Assembly (NCBI RefSeq): GCF_019091455.1
Contig: NZ_JAGXJN010000053.1
Span: forward strand, 1-40,824
DNA length: 40,824 nucleotides
Reading direction: 5' to 3'
DNA from: Chitinophaga sp. GbtcB8
GTDB taxonomy: Bacteria; Bacteroidota; Bacteroidia; Chitinophagales; Chitinophagaceae
Shown in pieces: positions 16,559 to 24,494 of the stretch (positions are counted from its first letter, which is position 1; each line of letters starts with the position of its first letter). Position numbers and translations under genes: made by a program. Below the pieces are notes generated by a model that did no database searches, was not told the DNA's origin, and saw only the letters and a list, made by a program, of their open reading frames with translations.

Positions 16559-17002
16559 ATGGCTGAAATAATAGTAAAGATCATTAACCGGTCGGCCAAT
16601 GAGCTACCATCCTATGCCACTGCCGATGCCGCAGGAATGGACCTGCGGGCGCACCTGGAAACAGCAATGACGCTGCAACCGCTGGAAAGGTCGCTGATCC
16701 CTACCGGTTTATTTATGGAACTGCCGGAAGGTTATGAGGCACAATTAAGGCCCCGCAGCGGCCTGGCCATTAAACAGGGGCTTACCCTGCTCAATACCCC
16801 GGGCACCATTGATGCCGACTACCGGGGCGAGATCAAGGTGATTATCATCAACCTGTCAAACGAACCACAAACCATCGCACCCGGCGATCGTATTGCGCAA
16901 ATGGTCATTGCACCCGTAACCCGGGTTACCCTCGCAGCAGTAGAAATATTAACAACAACAGACCGCGGGCATGGTGGTTTCGGACACACCGGAAAATCCT
17001 GA
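16559..17002 (+). CDS. dut: Deoxyuridine 5'-triphosphate nucleotidohydrolase (dUTPase)
   Basis: Hydrolyses dUTP to dUMP, keeping uracil out of DNA and feeding dTMP synthesis; a cytosolic homotrimer. 147 residues is normal. All five motifs are present: ATADAAGMDLRA (1), RPRSGLA (2), GTIDADYRGEIKV with the catalytic Asp (3), PGDRIAQMVI (4) and RGHGGFGHTGK (5, the C-terminal arm over the active site). In motif 5 the common GFGSTG reads GFGHTG. The TPR lipoprotein gene starts three bases after the stop codon, so the two are almost certainly one transcript. Confidence 0.97.
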   Translation: MAEIIVKIINRSANELPSYATADAAGMDLRAHLETAMTLQPLERSLIPTGLFMELPEGYEAQLRPRSGLAIKQGLTLLNTPGTIDADYRGEIKVIIINLSNEPQTIAPGDRIAQMVIAPVTRVTLAAVEILTTTDRGHGGFGHTGKS

Positions 17003-17005
17003 GGA

Positions 17006-18745
17006 ATGCGTGTATTGATTACCGTTATAGGATTAGGATGCGCTCTTACCTGGGGCGCGTGCAGTAGTACAAAACACACGGCTACCGGGAATGTGCGTGC
17101 AATAAAAGATCCTACCATTATACAGCAGCGGTCAGACAGCTTGTTCTTTGCCGCACAGCGCTCTAAAATGCTGGGCGACTATAAAACCGCTATCACCCAA
17201 TTTTCCGATTACCTGCGCCTGAACCGGCAAAATCCAACCGTATTTTACGAGCTGTCACGCCTTTTTATGGAGGTGAACAACCCTTCCTATGCGCTGGGCT
17301 TTGCTCGCCGGGCAGCAGCCATGGATACTACCAACCGCTGGTTTCAGCTGGCCCTGGCTGATGCGCTGGGTATGAACCAGATGTTTGACAGCGCCGCCGT
17401 GGTATACGACCGCCTGAGCCGGCAGTACCCCGAAAGTGAGGATTACCTGTTTAACAAAGCCATGCTGCTAAGCAAAGCCGGTAAAACAGACGAGGCCCTG
17501 GCCGTATTTGATAAGCTGGAAGAAAAGACGGGCATAGTAGAAGAGCTGGTGTACCAGAAGCAGCGCCTGCTGCTGAAACAAAGCAAGGTAGAGGAAGCCG
17601 CCGCGGAAATCCGCAAGCTGATAGACCAGAACCCGGCAGAAGTGCGCTACTACCAGCTGCTGGCCGATGTATATGATGCCAACGACCGGGTGAAGGAAGC
17701 CACCGGTATTTACGATACTATTCTTACCAAAGATCCCAACAACGCCCGCTCCCTAATAGCCCTGGCCAATTACGCCAAACAGCGCGGGGATAGCACCGTA
17801 TACTGGGAATACCTTACTAAAGCATTTGCCAACCCGGATTACAGCATTGATGAAAAAGTAGCGTTCGTATATCCGTACCTGCAAATGATGACGCTGGACA
17901 GCACCAAGCTGAAAGAAGGCCTGCAGCTTACCCGGCTGGTGATACGTGCCCATCCCACAGAGGCCAAGGCATATGCCCTGGAGGCCGACATGTACTCCCA
18001 GGCCGATATGCTGGACAGTGCGCTCAACGATTATAACAAAGCCATTAGCCTGGACTCTACCCGCTTTTCTGTGTGGTACCAGCTGATGTGGATCTACTCC
18101 CGTAAAGATGAAACCAAAGAGCTGCTGAAAGCCAGCAACGTGGTTACACAACGTTTCCCGGAAGAGTTCATGGGTTTTTACTTTAAAGGCGTAGCCACTT
18201 ATATGCTGCAGCAGTTCCCGGATGCCATCAGCTCCCTGAACAAGGCGCTGACACTGGGCAGCGGCGACAAACGTTTTATGGGTGATGTGTACTCCCTGCT
18301 GGGCGATTCTTACCACGCCCTGGGGCAGCACCAGCAGTCGGACAGCAGCTATGAGCGGGCGCTAATACTGCGGCCGGATGATGCCATGGTGCTGAACAAC
18401 TACAGCTACTATCTGTCTATGCGGGGCGAGCAGCTGGAAAAAGCAGCGCAAATGTCGCACCACTCCCTGGAGCTGCAGCCTGGCAGCGCTACCTATATGG
18501 ATACCTATGCATGGATCCTGTTCCGCCAGGGTAAGTATGAGGATGCAAAGGAGTGGATAGAGAAAGCCCTGCAGGACCCGGAAGCCCAGAAAGATCCAAG
18601 TGTGCTGGAGCATTACGGAGATATTTTATTTAACCTGAAAGATGTTGCAAAGGCACTGGAGTACTGGCAGCGGGCTAAGGAGAAGGGCGCTTCTTCCGTA
18701 GGGCTGGCCAGGAAAATTGCTGAAAAACGGTATATTGACTTATAG
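17006..18745 (+). CDS. TPR-repeat lipoprotein
   Basis: 579 residues. The N-terminus is a lipoprotein-like signal (MRVLITVIGLGCALTWGACSS) with the probable lipid cysteine at C19; the -3 residue is tryptophan, so the lipobox is not ideal. The rest is a chain of tetratricopeptide helices from about residue 50 to 575, with repeats visible at PTVFYELSRLFMEVNNPSYALGF, AKAYALEADMYSQADMLDSA and GDVYSLLGDSYHALGQHQQ. TPR proteins are binding scaffolds, and this one should sit on the periplasmic face of a membrane. Its place between dut, a DUF4292 lipoprotein and an EnvC-like gene suggests envelope assembly or peptidoglycan work, but no partner is proven. Confidence 0.85.
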   Translation: MRVLITVIGLGCALTWGACSSTKHTATGNVRAIKDPTIIQQRSDSLFFAAQRSKMLGDYKTAITQFSDYLRLNRQNPTVFYELSRLFMEVNNPSYALGFARRAAAMDTTNRWFQLALADALGMNQMFDSAAVVYDRLSRQYPESEDYLFNKAMLLSKAGKTDEALAVFDKLEEKTGIVEELVYQKQRLLLKQSKVEEAAAEIRKLIDQNPAEVRYYQLLADVYDANDRVKEATGIYDTILTKDPNNARSLIALANYAKQRGDSTVYWEYLTKAFANPDYSIDEKVAFVYPYLQMMTLDSTKLKEGLQLTRLVIRAHPTEAKAYALEADMYSQADMLDSALNDYNKAISLDSTRFSVWYQLMWIYSRKDETKELLKASNVVTQRFPEEFMGFYFKGVATYMLQQFPDAISSLNKALTLGSGDKRFMGDVYSLLGDSYHALGQHQQSDSSYERALILRPDDAMVLNNYSYYLSMRGEQLEKAAQMSHHSLELQPGSATYMDTYAWILFRQGKYEDAKEWIEKALQDPEAQKDPSVLEHYGDILFNLKDVAKALEYWQRAKEKGASSVGLARKIAEKRYIDL

Positions 18746-18842
18746 TTAGGCTTAAGGCTTAACGGCCTAATGCCGAACGCATAACGCTAAAGGCATAACG
18801 CAGGAAGCGTTCAGCGTTTAGCATTAAGCACTCAGCGTAATT
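18746..18842. repeat. Heptamer-phased inverted array between TPR and DUF4292 genes
   Basis: The whole gap from the TPR stop to just before the next start is made of 7-base words such as TAACGCT, TAACGCA, AAGCGTT and CAGCGTT. The reverse complement of TAATGCC-GAACGCA-TAACGCT (from about 18768) matches the segment starting AGCGTTCAGCG (from about 18805) at 17 of 21 positions. Its right arm closely resembles the right arm of the 31-bp inverted repeat at 3577-3607. Confidence 0.75.
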
Positions 18843-18848
18843 GGACTT

Positions 18849-19664
18849 ATGAAGCAAATCATTTTACTAGGCATCACCTGTATAATATTCGTGTCTTGCA
18901 GACATACGCGGCAGTTAGCCCGTACCAGCTTCCCGGTATCAGACACCGGTCATGTTAGTACTACAGACAGCACTGCTTCCGCAGCCAGCCTGGAGTTTAA
19001 CCGCAATCTGCTGGCCGGCATTCACAAAAATCATATTGACTTCCATACATTTTCCGGTAAGCTGAAGGTAGATTTTGAGAGCGATAAGCAAAAGCAGCAG
19101 AACATCAGCACCAACATCCGTATGCTGAAGGACAGCATTATCTGGATCTCCGTATCAGCCCCCGTAATTGGTGAAGTAGCCCGGGCCGTTATTACACCTG
19201 ACAGCCTGAAGGCATATGACAAGTTTAACAAACGCGTGTTCCTCCGCGCGCTGAGCGATGCCAAAGACCTGCTGAACCTTCCGTTTGATTTCACCACCCT
19301 GCAGGATCTGATCATTGGCAACCCGCTGTTCCTGACCGATTCTATTTACCAGGTGGTAAAAACCCCTGCCATTATATCTTTCAGCTGTGATACCACCATG
19401 TACACCAGCCTGTTTAATGTGTTTGCAGATGATTTTCAGCTGCAGCAAAGTAAGGTAATGGACAAGGACAGCAGCCGTAACCGCTCCTGCGAGCTTACCT
19501 ATGGCGAGTATAAAGAGGTAGAAGGCCATAAGGTGCCCTTTGTGCGACGCGTGTTCATTGAAGAAAAGAACGTTACCCGTGTGGCAATGGACTTTTCTAA
19601 GATGGAGTTTAACCAGCCACAGTCCTTTCCATTTAACATACCTGCATCATATAGCAGGGAATAA
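18849..19664 (+). CDS. DUF4292-family lipoprotein (LolA/LolB-like fold)
   Basis: 271 residues with a lipoprotein signal and the likely lipid cysteine C17 (IIFVSC). The sequence fits the DUF4292 family of Bacteroidota lipoproteins, which are thought to share the half-barrel fold of LolA/LolB. Visible family text includes TFSGKLKVDFESDKQKQQN, IWISVSAPVIGEVARAVITPD and KRVFLRALSDAKDLLNLPFD. A role in lipoprotein or envelope traffic is possible from the fold but not shown. It follows the TPR gene across a hairpin-forming array and precedes the EnvC-like gene, which has its own promoter candidate. Confidence 0.8.
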   Translation: MKQIILLGITCIIFVSCRHTRQLARTSFPVSDTGHVSTTDSTASAASLEFNRNLLAGIHKNHIDFHTFSGKLKVDFESDKQKQQNISTNIRMLKDSIIWISVSAPVIGEVARAVITPDSLKAYDKFNKRVFLRALSDAKDLLNLPFDFTTLQDLIIGNPLFLTDSIYQVVKTPAIISFSCDTTMYTSLFNVFADDFQLQQSKVMDKDSSRNRSCELTYGEYKEVEGHKVPFVRRVFIEEKNVTRVAMDFSKMEFNQPQSFPFNIPASYSRE

Positions 19665-19678
19665 GCCTGACTAATATA

Positions 19679-19708
19679 TTGGTTTTTAAGATTTGTAAAT
19701 TAACTTTA
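19679..19708 (+). promoter_or_regulatory. Candidate promoter of the EnvC-like gene
   Basis: TTG (19679-19681), 19 bases, then TAACTTTA (19701-19708), one mismatch from TAnnTTTG. The start codon is 38 bases downstream. The geometry matches the other promoters in the window. Confidence 0.45.
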
Positions 19709-19746
19709 GCCTTCATAGAAATTTTTGCAGACATCCTAAATCGATC

Positions 19747-21165
19747 ATGTTGTATCTGAAGAAGCTTATTCCGTTCATGCTTTTTATATGGTTAGCACCT
19801 GCGGTATTACACGCGCAGAGTAATCAGAATCAGCAACCCACACGGGAGGAGCTGGAGCGCCGGAAAAGGGAGCTACAGAAAGAAATAGATGAAGCCAATG
19901 AAGCGCTGAAAGAAACCAAACGCTCTACCCGCGAAAGTATGGGCCAGCTACGGGCCCTGCGTAACAAGATTACGCTGCGCTCCCGCCTGATCAACAATAT
20001 TAACGAAGAGATCAACTTTATAAACGGGGATATTAACGGCGCTTACCGCGATGTAAAAACTTTGCAGAAAGACCTGGATACCCTGAAGGCGCAATACGCG
20101 CAGCTGGTGGTGTATGCGTACAAGAACCGCAGTACATACGACATGATCAACTTCGTGTTCTCTGCCCAGAATTTTAATGACGCCATCCGCCGTTATGCCT
20201 ACCTGAAACAATACCGGGAATACCGGCACCGGCAAGCCTCCAACATAGTAGAAACGCAGGACCTGCTGACCCGCAAAATAGAAAGCCTGCAATCACAAAA
20301 GGAGAAACGTGCAGATGCCCTGAAGAGCGAGCAGGATGAGCGGCAAACACTGGAAAAGGACCGCAAGGAGCAGGATGAAGTATTCTCCAAGCTGAAAGGC
20401 CGTGAAAAAGAGCTGGTAGAAGATATTAATAAGCGGAAAAAGGATGCGCAGAATGTGCAGGCCGCCATACGTGCGGTAATACGCCGTGAAATTGAAGAGG
20501 AGCGCCGCAAAGCGGAAGCAGAAGAAGTGGCCCGCAAAAAAGCTGTGGAAGAAAGACGCAAACGGGATGAAGCTGCCCGCAAAGCCGCTGCAGCTGCAGC
20601 GGCGGCCGCCAACAATAATAACAACAATGTAGCTGCCACTCCGCCACCGGTTAAGGAAACGCCCAAAGCACCGGAACCGGAACGCCCGGCGCCAGCGCCT
20701 TCCCGCAGTGCGAATGTACTGGAAGCAACACCTGAAGCCCTGGCCCTGTCAGAAAGTTTTGAGAACAATCGTGGCAAGCTCCCCTGGCCGGTAAGCAATG
20801 GTAATGTTATTGGCCACTTTGGCCGCCAGCATCATGCAGTAGTGGAAAAGATCAATGTGGAGAATGATGGTATTATCATTGCCACTTCCAAAGGCGCCGC
20901 TGTGAAAACCATTTTTGAAGGAGAGGTAAGAAGGGTAATGGTGATACCGGGAAGCGGTTATGTGGTGATGATCCGCCACGGGCAATACTTTACCAACTAT
21001 GTACGCCTGCAAACCGTAAGCGTAAAAACCGGTGATAAGGTACGTACCGGCCAGATGATAGGCACTGCCAGCACCAACGATATAGAAAACCAGGGTGAGG
21101 TGGAACTACAGATCTATAAAGGCATAGTGAAACAAAATCCTGAGATCTGGATCATGAGAAGATGA
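19747..21165 (+). CDS. EnvC-like murein hydrolase activator with degenerate LytM domain
   Basis: 472 residues. A signal peptide ends at about residue 24 (VLHAQ). Residues ~28-260 are a long coiled coil as in EnvC, followed by an Ala/Asn/Pro-rich linker (about 275-320) and a C-terminal LytM (M23) domain (about 345-472). The zinc ligands are lost: the HxxxD position reads EKINVENDG and the HxH position reads GEVELQIYKG. In the family this marks a non-catalytic activator of amidases that split septal peptidoglycan during division. A run of nine alanines followed by six asparagines in the linker is a low-complexity tract prone to slippage. It closes the dut-TPR-DUF4292 run. Confidence 0.88.
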   Translation: MLYLKKLIPFMLFIWLAPAVLHAQSNQNQQPTREELERRKRELQKEIDEANEALKETKRSTRESMGQLRALRNKITLRSRLINNINEEINFINGDINGAYRDVKTLQKDLDTLKAQYAQLVVYAYKNRSTYDMINFVFSAQNFNDAIRRYAYLKQYREYRHRQASNIVETQDLLTRKIESLQSQKEKRADALKSEQDERQTLEKDRKEQDEVFSKLKGREKELVEDINKRKKDAQNVQAAIRAVIRREIEEERRKAEAEEVARKKAVEERRKRDEAARKAAAAAAAAANNNNNNVAATPPPVKETPKAPEPERPAPAPSRSANVLEATPEALALSESFENNRGKLPWPVSNGNVIGHFGRQHHAVVEKINVENDGIIIATSKGAAVKTIFEGEVRRVMVIPGSGYVVMIRHGQYFTNYVRLQTVSVKTGDKVRTGQMIGTASTNDIENQGEVELQIYKGIVKQNPEIWIMRR

Positions 21166-21170
21166 GAAAA

Positions 21171-21254
21171 TAGCTATTAGCCTTTAGCTATTAGCTGTTG
21201 GCCTAATGTACTACAATGCTAAAAGCTAACAGCTAAAGGCTAACAGCTAGTAGC
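21171..21254. repeat. Heptamer-phased inverted array overlapping the end of bshA
   Basis: Left arm 21171-21207 carries words TAGCTAT, TAGCCTT and TAGCTGT in register. Right arm 21223-21254 carries AAGCTAA, CAGCTAA, AGGCTAA and CAGCTAG. The arms are near complements across a loop of about 15 bases, between the convergent EnvC-like and bshA genes. The right arm runs into bshA and encodes its last residues. Confidence 0.78.
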
Positions 21255-22378
21255 GCTCTTTCCCGCACCCGCTCATACAAAGCTTCATACTGCGGTACAA
21301 TATTATTAATGTGAAAACGCTGCGCCTGTTCCAGTGCTCCTTTGCGAACGGTAGCCAGCAGCGTCTCATTAGATAACAGGTCAATGGCATGACGGGCCAT
21401 ACTGTCTACATCACCCACAGGGCTCAGGAAACCGGTAACACCCTGTATATTCACTTCCGGCAGGCCGCCGGCATCAGAAGAAAGTACCGGCACTTCAGAT
21501 GCCATCGCTTCCAGGGCGGCTAAACCAAAACTTTCATATTCAGAGGGGAGTACAAATAAATCGCTGATAGACATAATATCTTCCAGCTGCTCCTGCTTGC
21601 CCACAAAACGTACATCGTCACAAATACCCAGGTCACGGCACATACATTCAATAGTAGGACGGTCCGGGCCGTCGCCTACCAGCAGTAGTTTGGAAGGCAG
21701 CTGCGCGCGTACCTGCTGAAAGATCTTGATCACATCCGGCACCCGTTTTACTTTACGGAAGTTGGAAACGTGCAGCAGCACTTTTTCGCCGTTAGGGGCA
21801 ACAGCCTGGCGGAAATGCGGCAGGCTGCGGCGTTTGAAGCGTTCAATATCTACAAAGTTGTAGATCACTTCAATATCTTTTTCTATCTGGAAATACTTAT
21901 AGGTTTCTTCCCGCAGGTTGTTGGACACTGCGGTAATAGCATCTGATTCGTTAATGGAAAAGGTAACCACCGGTGCATAGGTTTTGTCTTTACCCACCAG
22001 TGTAATATCCGTACCATGCAGGGTGGTGATAAAAGGCACCACGCGGCCCTGCTTGCCCACGATCTGTTTGGCCAGGTAGGCCGTGCTGGCGTGCGGTATG
22101 GCGTAATGCACATGCAGCAGGTCCAGCTGGTGGTTCATGATCACATCTACCATAGTGCTGCTGAGCGCCGATTCGTAGGGCGGAAAATCAAACAGGGGGT
22201 AGGTGGGCACCTGTACTTCGTGATAATATATGTTTGCGTGAAAAGCGTTGAGGCGTACCGGTTGCTGATAGGTGATGAAATGCACCATATGCCCCTTATC
22301 TGCCAGGGCCTTGCCCAGCTCCGTTGCCAATACACCACTACCTCCGTAGGTAGGATAACATACTATTCCTATACGCAT
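21233..22378 (-). CDS. bshA: N-acetyl-alpha-D-glucosaminyl L-malate synthase (bacillithiol synthesis)
   Basis: BshA is a GT4-family glycosyltransferase that joins L-malate to UDP-GlcNAc, the first step of bacillithiol, the low-molecular-weight thiol of Firmicutes and many Bacteroidota. 381 residues is normal. The start MRIGIVCYPTYGGSGVLATELG carries the glycine-rich loop. HVHYAIPHA, TLHGTDITLVG and the C-terminal sugar-nucleotide motif PSEYESFGLAALEAMASEVPV are typical. The last codons (LLAVSL and the stop) lie within a heptamer array, so the C-terminus has probably been rewritten by repeat growth. bshB and bshC are not in the window. Confidence 0.95.
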   Translation of the reverse strand: MRIGIVCYPTYGGSGVLATELGKALADKGHMVHFITYQQPVRLNAFHANIYYHEVQVPTYPLFDFPPYESALSSTMVDVIMNHQLDLLHVHYAIPHASTAYLAKQIVGKQGRVVPFITTLHGTDITLVGKDKTYAPVVTFSINESDAITAVSNNLREETYKYFQIEKDIEVIYNFVDIERFKRRSLPHFRQAVAPNGEKVLLHVSNFRKVKRVPDVIKIFQQVRAQLPSKLLLVGDGPDRPTIECMCRDLGICDDVRFVGKQEQLEDIMSISDLFVLPSEYESFGLAALEAMASEVPVLSSDAGGLPEVNIQGVTGFLSPVGDVDSMARHAIDLLSNETLLATVRKGALEQAQRFHINNIVPQYEALYERVRERALLAVSL

Positions 22379-22400
22379 GGGAATTACAGTTTTTTGAAGG

Positions 22401-22529
22401 GCTTAAAGCGGAAAGCAAAAAGCGTAAAGCTTCTTACCTTTTACTTTAAGTAACTTTTGTGCCAATGCTTTGCGCTTTTCGCTCTGAGCTTTCTGCTTTC
22501 TGCTTCCTGCTTTCTGCTTTCTGCTCTGT
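22401..22529. repeat. Heptamer-phased inverted array upstream of bshA
   Basis: Left arm 22401-22428 is four consecutive 7-base units of the form GCNNAAA. Right arm 22467-22529 is nine consecutive 7-base units beginning GC and rich in T, four of them identical (GCTTTCT). The arms are broadly complementary. This gap is between divergent genes (bshA and the M28 peptidase), so a terminator role is not expected. Confidence 0.8.
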
Positions 22530-22591
22530 CGCATTCTGCCCCGCTAAGGTACTTTACAAAATTCATTTGCCATTTACCGCTTAGCCATTTA

Positions 22592-22623
22592 TTTGTAATA
22601 ACAGTCCGAATTAGTTAGTTTTA
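22592..22623 (+). promoter_or_regulatory. Candidate promoter of the M28 peptidase gene
   Basis: TTTG (22592-22595), 20 bases, then TAGTTTTA (22616-22623), one mismatch from TAnnTTTG. The start codon is 20 bases downstream. It lies outside the adjoining heptamer array. Confidence 0.5.
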
Positions 22624-22643
22624 GCGCAAAAATCCGCCTGTTT

Positions 22644-24026
22644 ATGCTACGATTACTGTTGCCAATTACGCTGGCTTTTTCCATATCTGTGGCGCATGCC
22701 CAAACTTCTCCTGACGATTCTGTGACCTTGCGCAAACTGGCAGATGAAGTGCTGACACACAGCACAGCCTATGCAAATTTAAGGATACTTACCAAAGAGA
22801 TAGGCGGCCGCCTGGCAGGCTCCCCGCAAATGCCCAAAGCAGAGCAATGGGGCTTTAAAGCGCTGAAAGCTGCCGGTGCAGATACCGTGTATTTCCAGGA
22901 GTGTATGGTACCGCATTGGGTACGCGGCGAAAAAGAGGAAGTACGCATTATTTCCAAACGCCGCGATTTTGTACCTGCCCTGCAGGTGCTGGCCCTGGGT
23001 AATTCAGAAGGCAGCGGCGCTACCGGTGTAACGGCCCCGGTGCTGGAAGTAGGCTCTTTTGACGAGCTGGAAGCTAAAAAGAATGATGTAAAAGGAAAGG
23101 TGGTTTTTTACAACTACCACTTTAACCCTACGTTCATTAAAACCTTTCATGCCTATGGCGATGCGTTCATGTACCGCGCTACCAGCGCCAGCCGGGCTGC
23201 CAAATACGGCGCGCTGGCAGTAATAGTAAGGTCTATGTCGCACGGGGCTAATAACTTCCCGCACACCGGTGCTATGCGTTATAATGATTCCTTTCCCAAG
23301 ATCCCTGCCGTGGCCATTGGCCTGGAAGATGCCGACCGCTTAAGCGACCGCATAAAGGATGATAAGGACATGAAAATATACCTGCACACCAGCGCTAAAT
23401 TTTTGCCGGATACCATTGGCCATAACGTAATTGCAGAGATCCGCGGTACAGAGCACCCGGAAGAGATCATTACCATTGGCGGCCACCTGGATTCATGGGA
23501 TGTGAATGAAGGTGCACATGATGACGGTACCGGCTGTGTGCAATCCATAGAAATTATCCGCGCATTCAAAGCGCTGGGCATACGGCCTAAACGCACCATC
23601 CGCATTGTATTATTTGCGAATGAGGAAAATGGTACGCGTGGCGCCAATAAGTATGCGGAGGTAGCCAAGGCTACTCCTGCCGAACATCATATTTTTGCGT
23701 TGGAAAGTGATGCCGGTGGCTTTACGCCCCGTGGTTTTTCATTTACCATGCCTGCGGAAAAAAAGGCAAAGATCATAAGCTGGAAACCCCTGTTCCTGCC
23801 TTATGGCTTATATGATTTTGAAGATGAGGGCGGCGGTACGGATGTAGGCGCGTTAAATGAAGCTATAGGCACGCCAATGGGCGAGCTGGCGCCGGATTCA
23901 CAGCGTTACTTTGACCTGCACCACGCTTCCAACGACGTGTTTGAAGCCGTGAATAAACGGGAAATGGAGCTGGGTGCTTTTGGCATGGCAGGGCTGGTGT
24001 ATATGATCGATAAATACGGACTGTAA
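22644..24026 (+). CDS. Secreted M28-family zinc aminopeptidase/carboxypeptidase-like
   Basis: 460 residues with a signal peptide ending VAHAQ (about residue 20). The M28 di-zinc core is complete: H281 in GGHLDSWD, D293 in HDDGTG, the catalytic glutamate pair E327/E328 in NEENG and D356 in ESDAGG, with a late DLHHASND segment for the last histidine. The region about 120-250 is a PA-type insert, common in secreted M28 enzymes. It probably trims peptides in the periplasm or outside the cell; substrate preference cannot be read. Related eukaryotic proteins are plasma glutamate carboxypeptidases. Followed by a hairpin and a small membrane protein gene. Confidence 0.92.
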   Translation: MLRLLLPITLAFSISVAHAQTSPDDSVTLRKLADEVLTHSTAYANLRILTKEIGGRLAGSPQMPKAEQWGFKALKAAGADTVYFQECMVPHWVRGEKEEVRIISKRRDFVPALQVLALGNSEGSGATGVTAPVLEVGSFDELEAKKNDVKGKVVFYNYHFNPTFIKTFHAYGDAFMYRATSASRAAKYGALAVIVRSMSHGANNFPHTGAMRYNDSFPKIPAVAIGLEDADRLSDRIKDDKDMKIYLHTSAKFLPDTIGHNVIAEIRGTEHPEEIITIGGHLDSWDVNEGAHDDGTGCVQSIEIIRAFKALGIRPKRTIRIVLFANEENGTRGANKYAEVAKATPAEHHIFALESDAGGFTPRGFSFTMPAEKKAKIISWKPLFLPYGLYDFEDEGGGTDVGALNEAIGTPMGELAPDSQRYFDLHHASNDVFEAVNKREMELGAFGMAGLVYMIDKYGL

Positions 24027-24036
24027 TAAACGATGG

Positions 24037-24066
24037 AAGAAGTAAGAGGCCAGCCTCTTACTTCTT
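24037..24066 (+). terminator. Perfect 14-bp hairpin after the M28 gene
   Basis: AAGAAGTAAGAGGC (24037-24050), loop CA and the exact reverse complement (24053-24066). It lies ten bases after the stop codon. No T-tract follows, so it may be an mRNA 3'-end stabiliser or a partial terminator before the next gene. Its words (GTAAGAGG) recall the hairpin at 5408-5443. Confidence 0.6.
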
Positions 24067-24093
24067 ATCTTCATATACCTCAAATAAAAAGCT

Positions 24094-24486
24094 ATGCGCA
24101 GATTTGTACTCCTGATCTTTGGTACCATAGTGCTCATTGTAGCGCTGTTTATTGCCTACCGCTATTACTTTGTATTTGGCCGCGGCGTAAAGGCCGGGGA
24201 GCTGAACTTTTTTGTGCAGAAGGGATATATCTTTAAAACCTATGAAGGGCGGCTCATTCAAACCGGCTACCGGTCCAAGCAGCCGGGTTCCCTGCAGTCC
24301 AATGAATTTGAATTTTCTGTGGTAGATGAAAAGGTGGCGCAAAAGCTGATGAGCAGCAGCGGTAAGCTGGTAGAGCTGCATTATAAAGAATACCTGGGCG
24401 CCATTCCCTGGCGTGGCTTCAGCCCCTTTATAGTAGATAGTATTGTTGCCATCACGAACCAGCAGAATATACAAACTATTCCGTAG
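24094..24486 (+). CDS. Small single-pass membrane protein, function unknown
   Basis: 130 residues. Residues about 4-24 form one membrane helix (FVLLIFGTIVLIVALFIAY). The remaining ~105 residues form a small, probably beta-rich soluble domain with GKLVELHYKEYLGAIPWRGFSPFIVDSIVAI at the end, probably periplasmic given the positive residues at the N-terminus. No enzymatic motif is recognised. It follows the M28 gene in the same direction and runs convergently into the RsmI-like gene, with eight bases between the stop codons. Confidence 0.75.
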   Translation: MRRFVLLIFGTIVLIVALFIAYRYYFVFGRGVKAGELNFFVQKGYIFKTYEGRLIQTGYRSKQPGSLQSNEFEFSVVDEKVAQKLMSSSGKLVELHYKEYLGAIPWRGFSPFIVDSIVAITNQQNIQTIP

Positions 24487-24494
24487 CGGATCAC

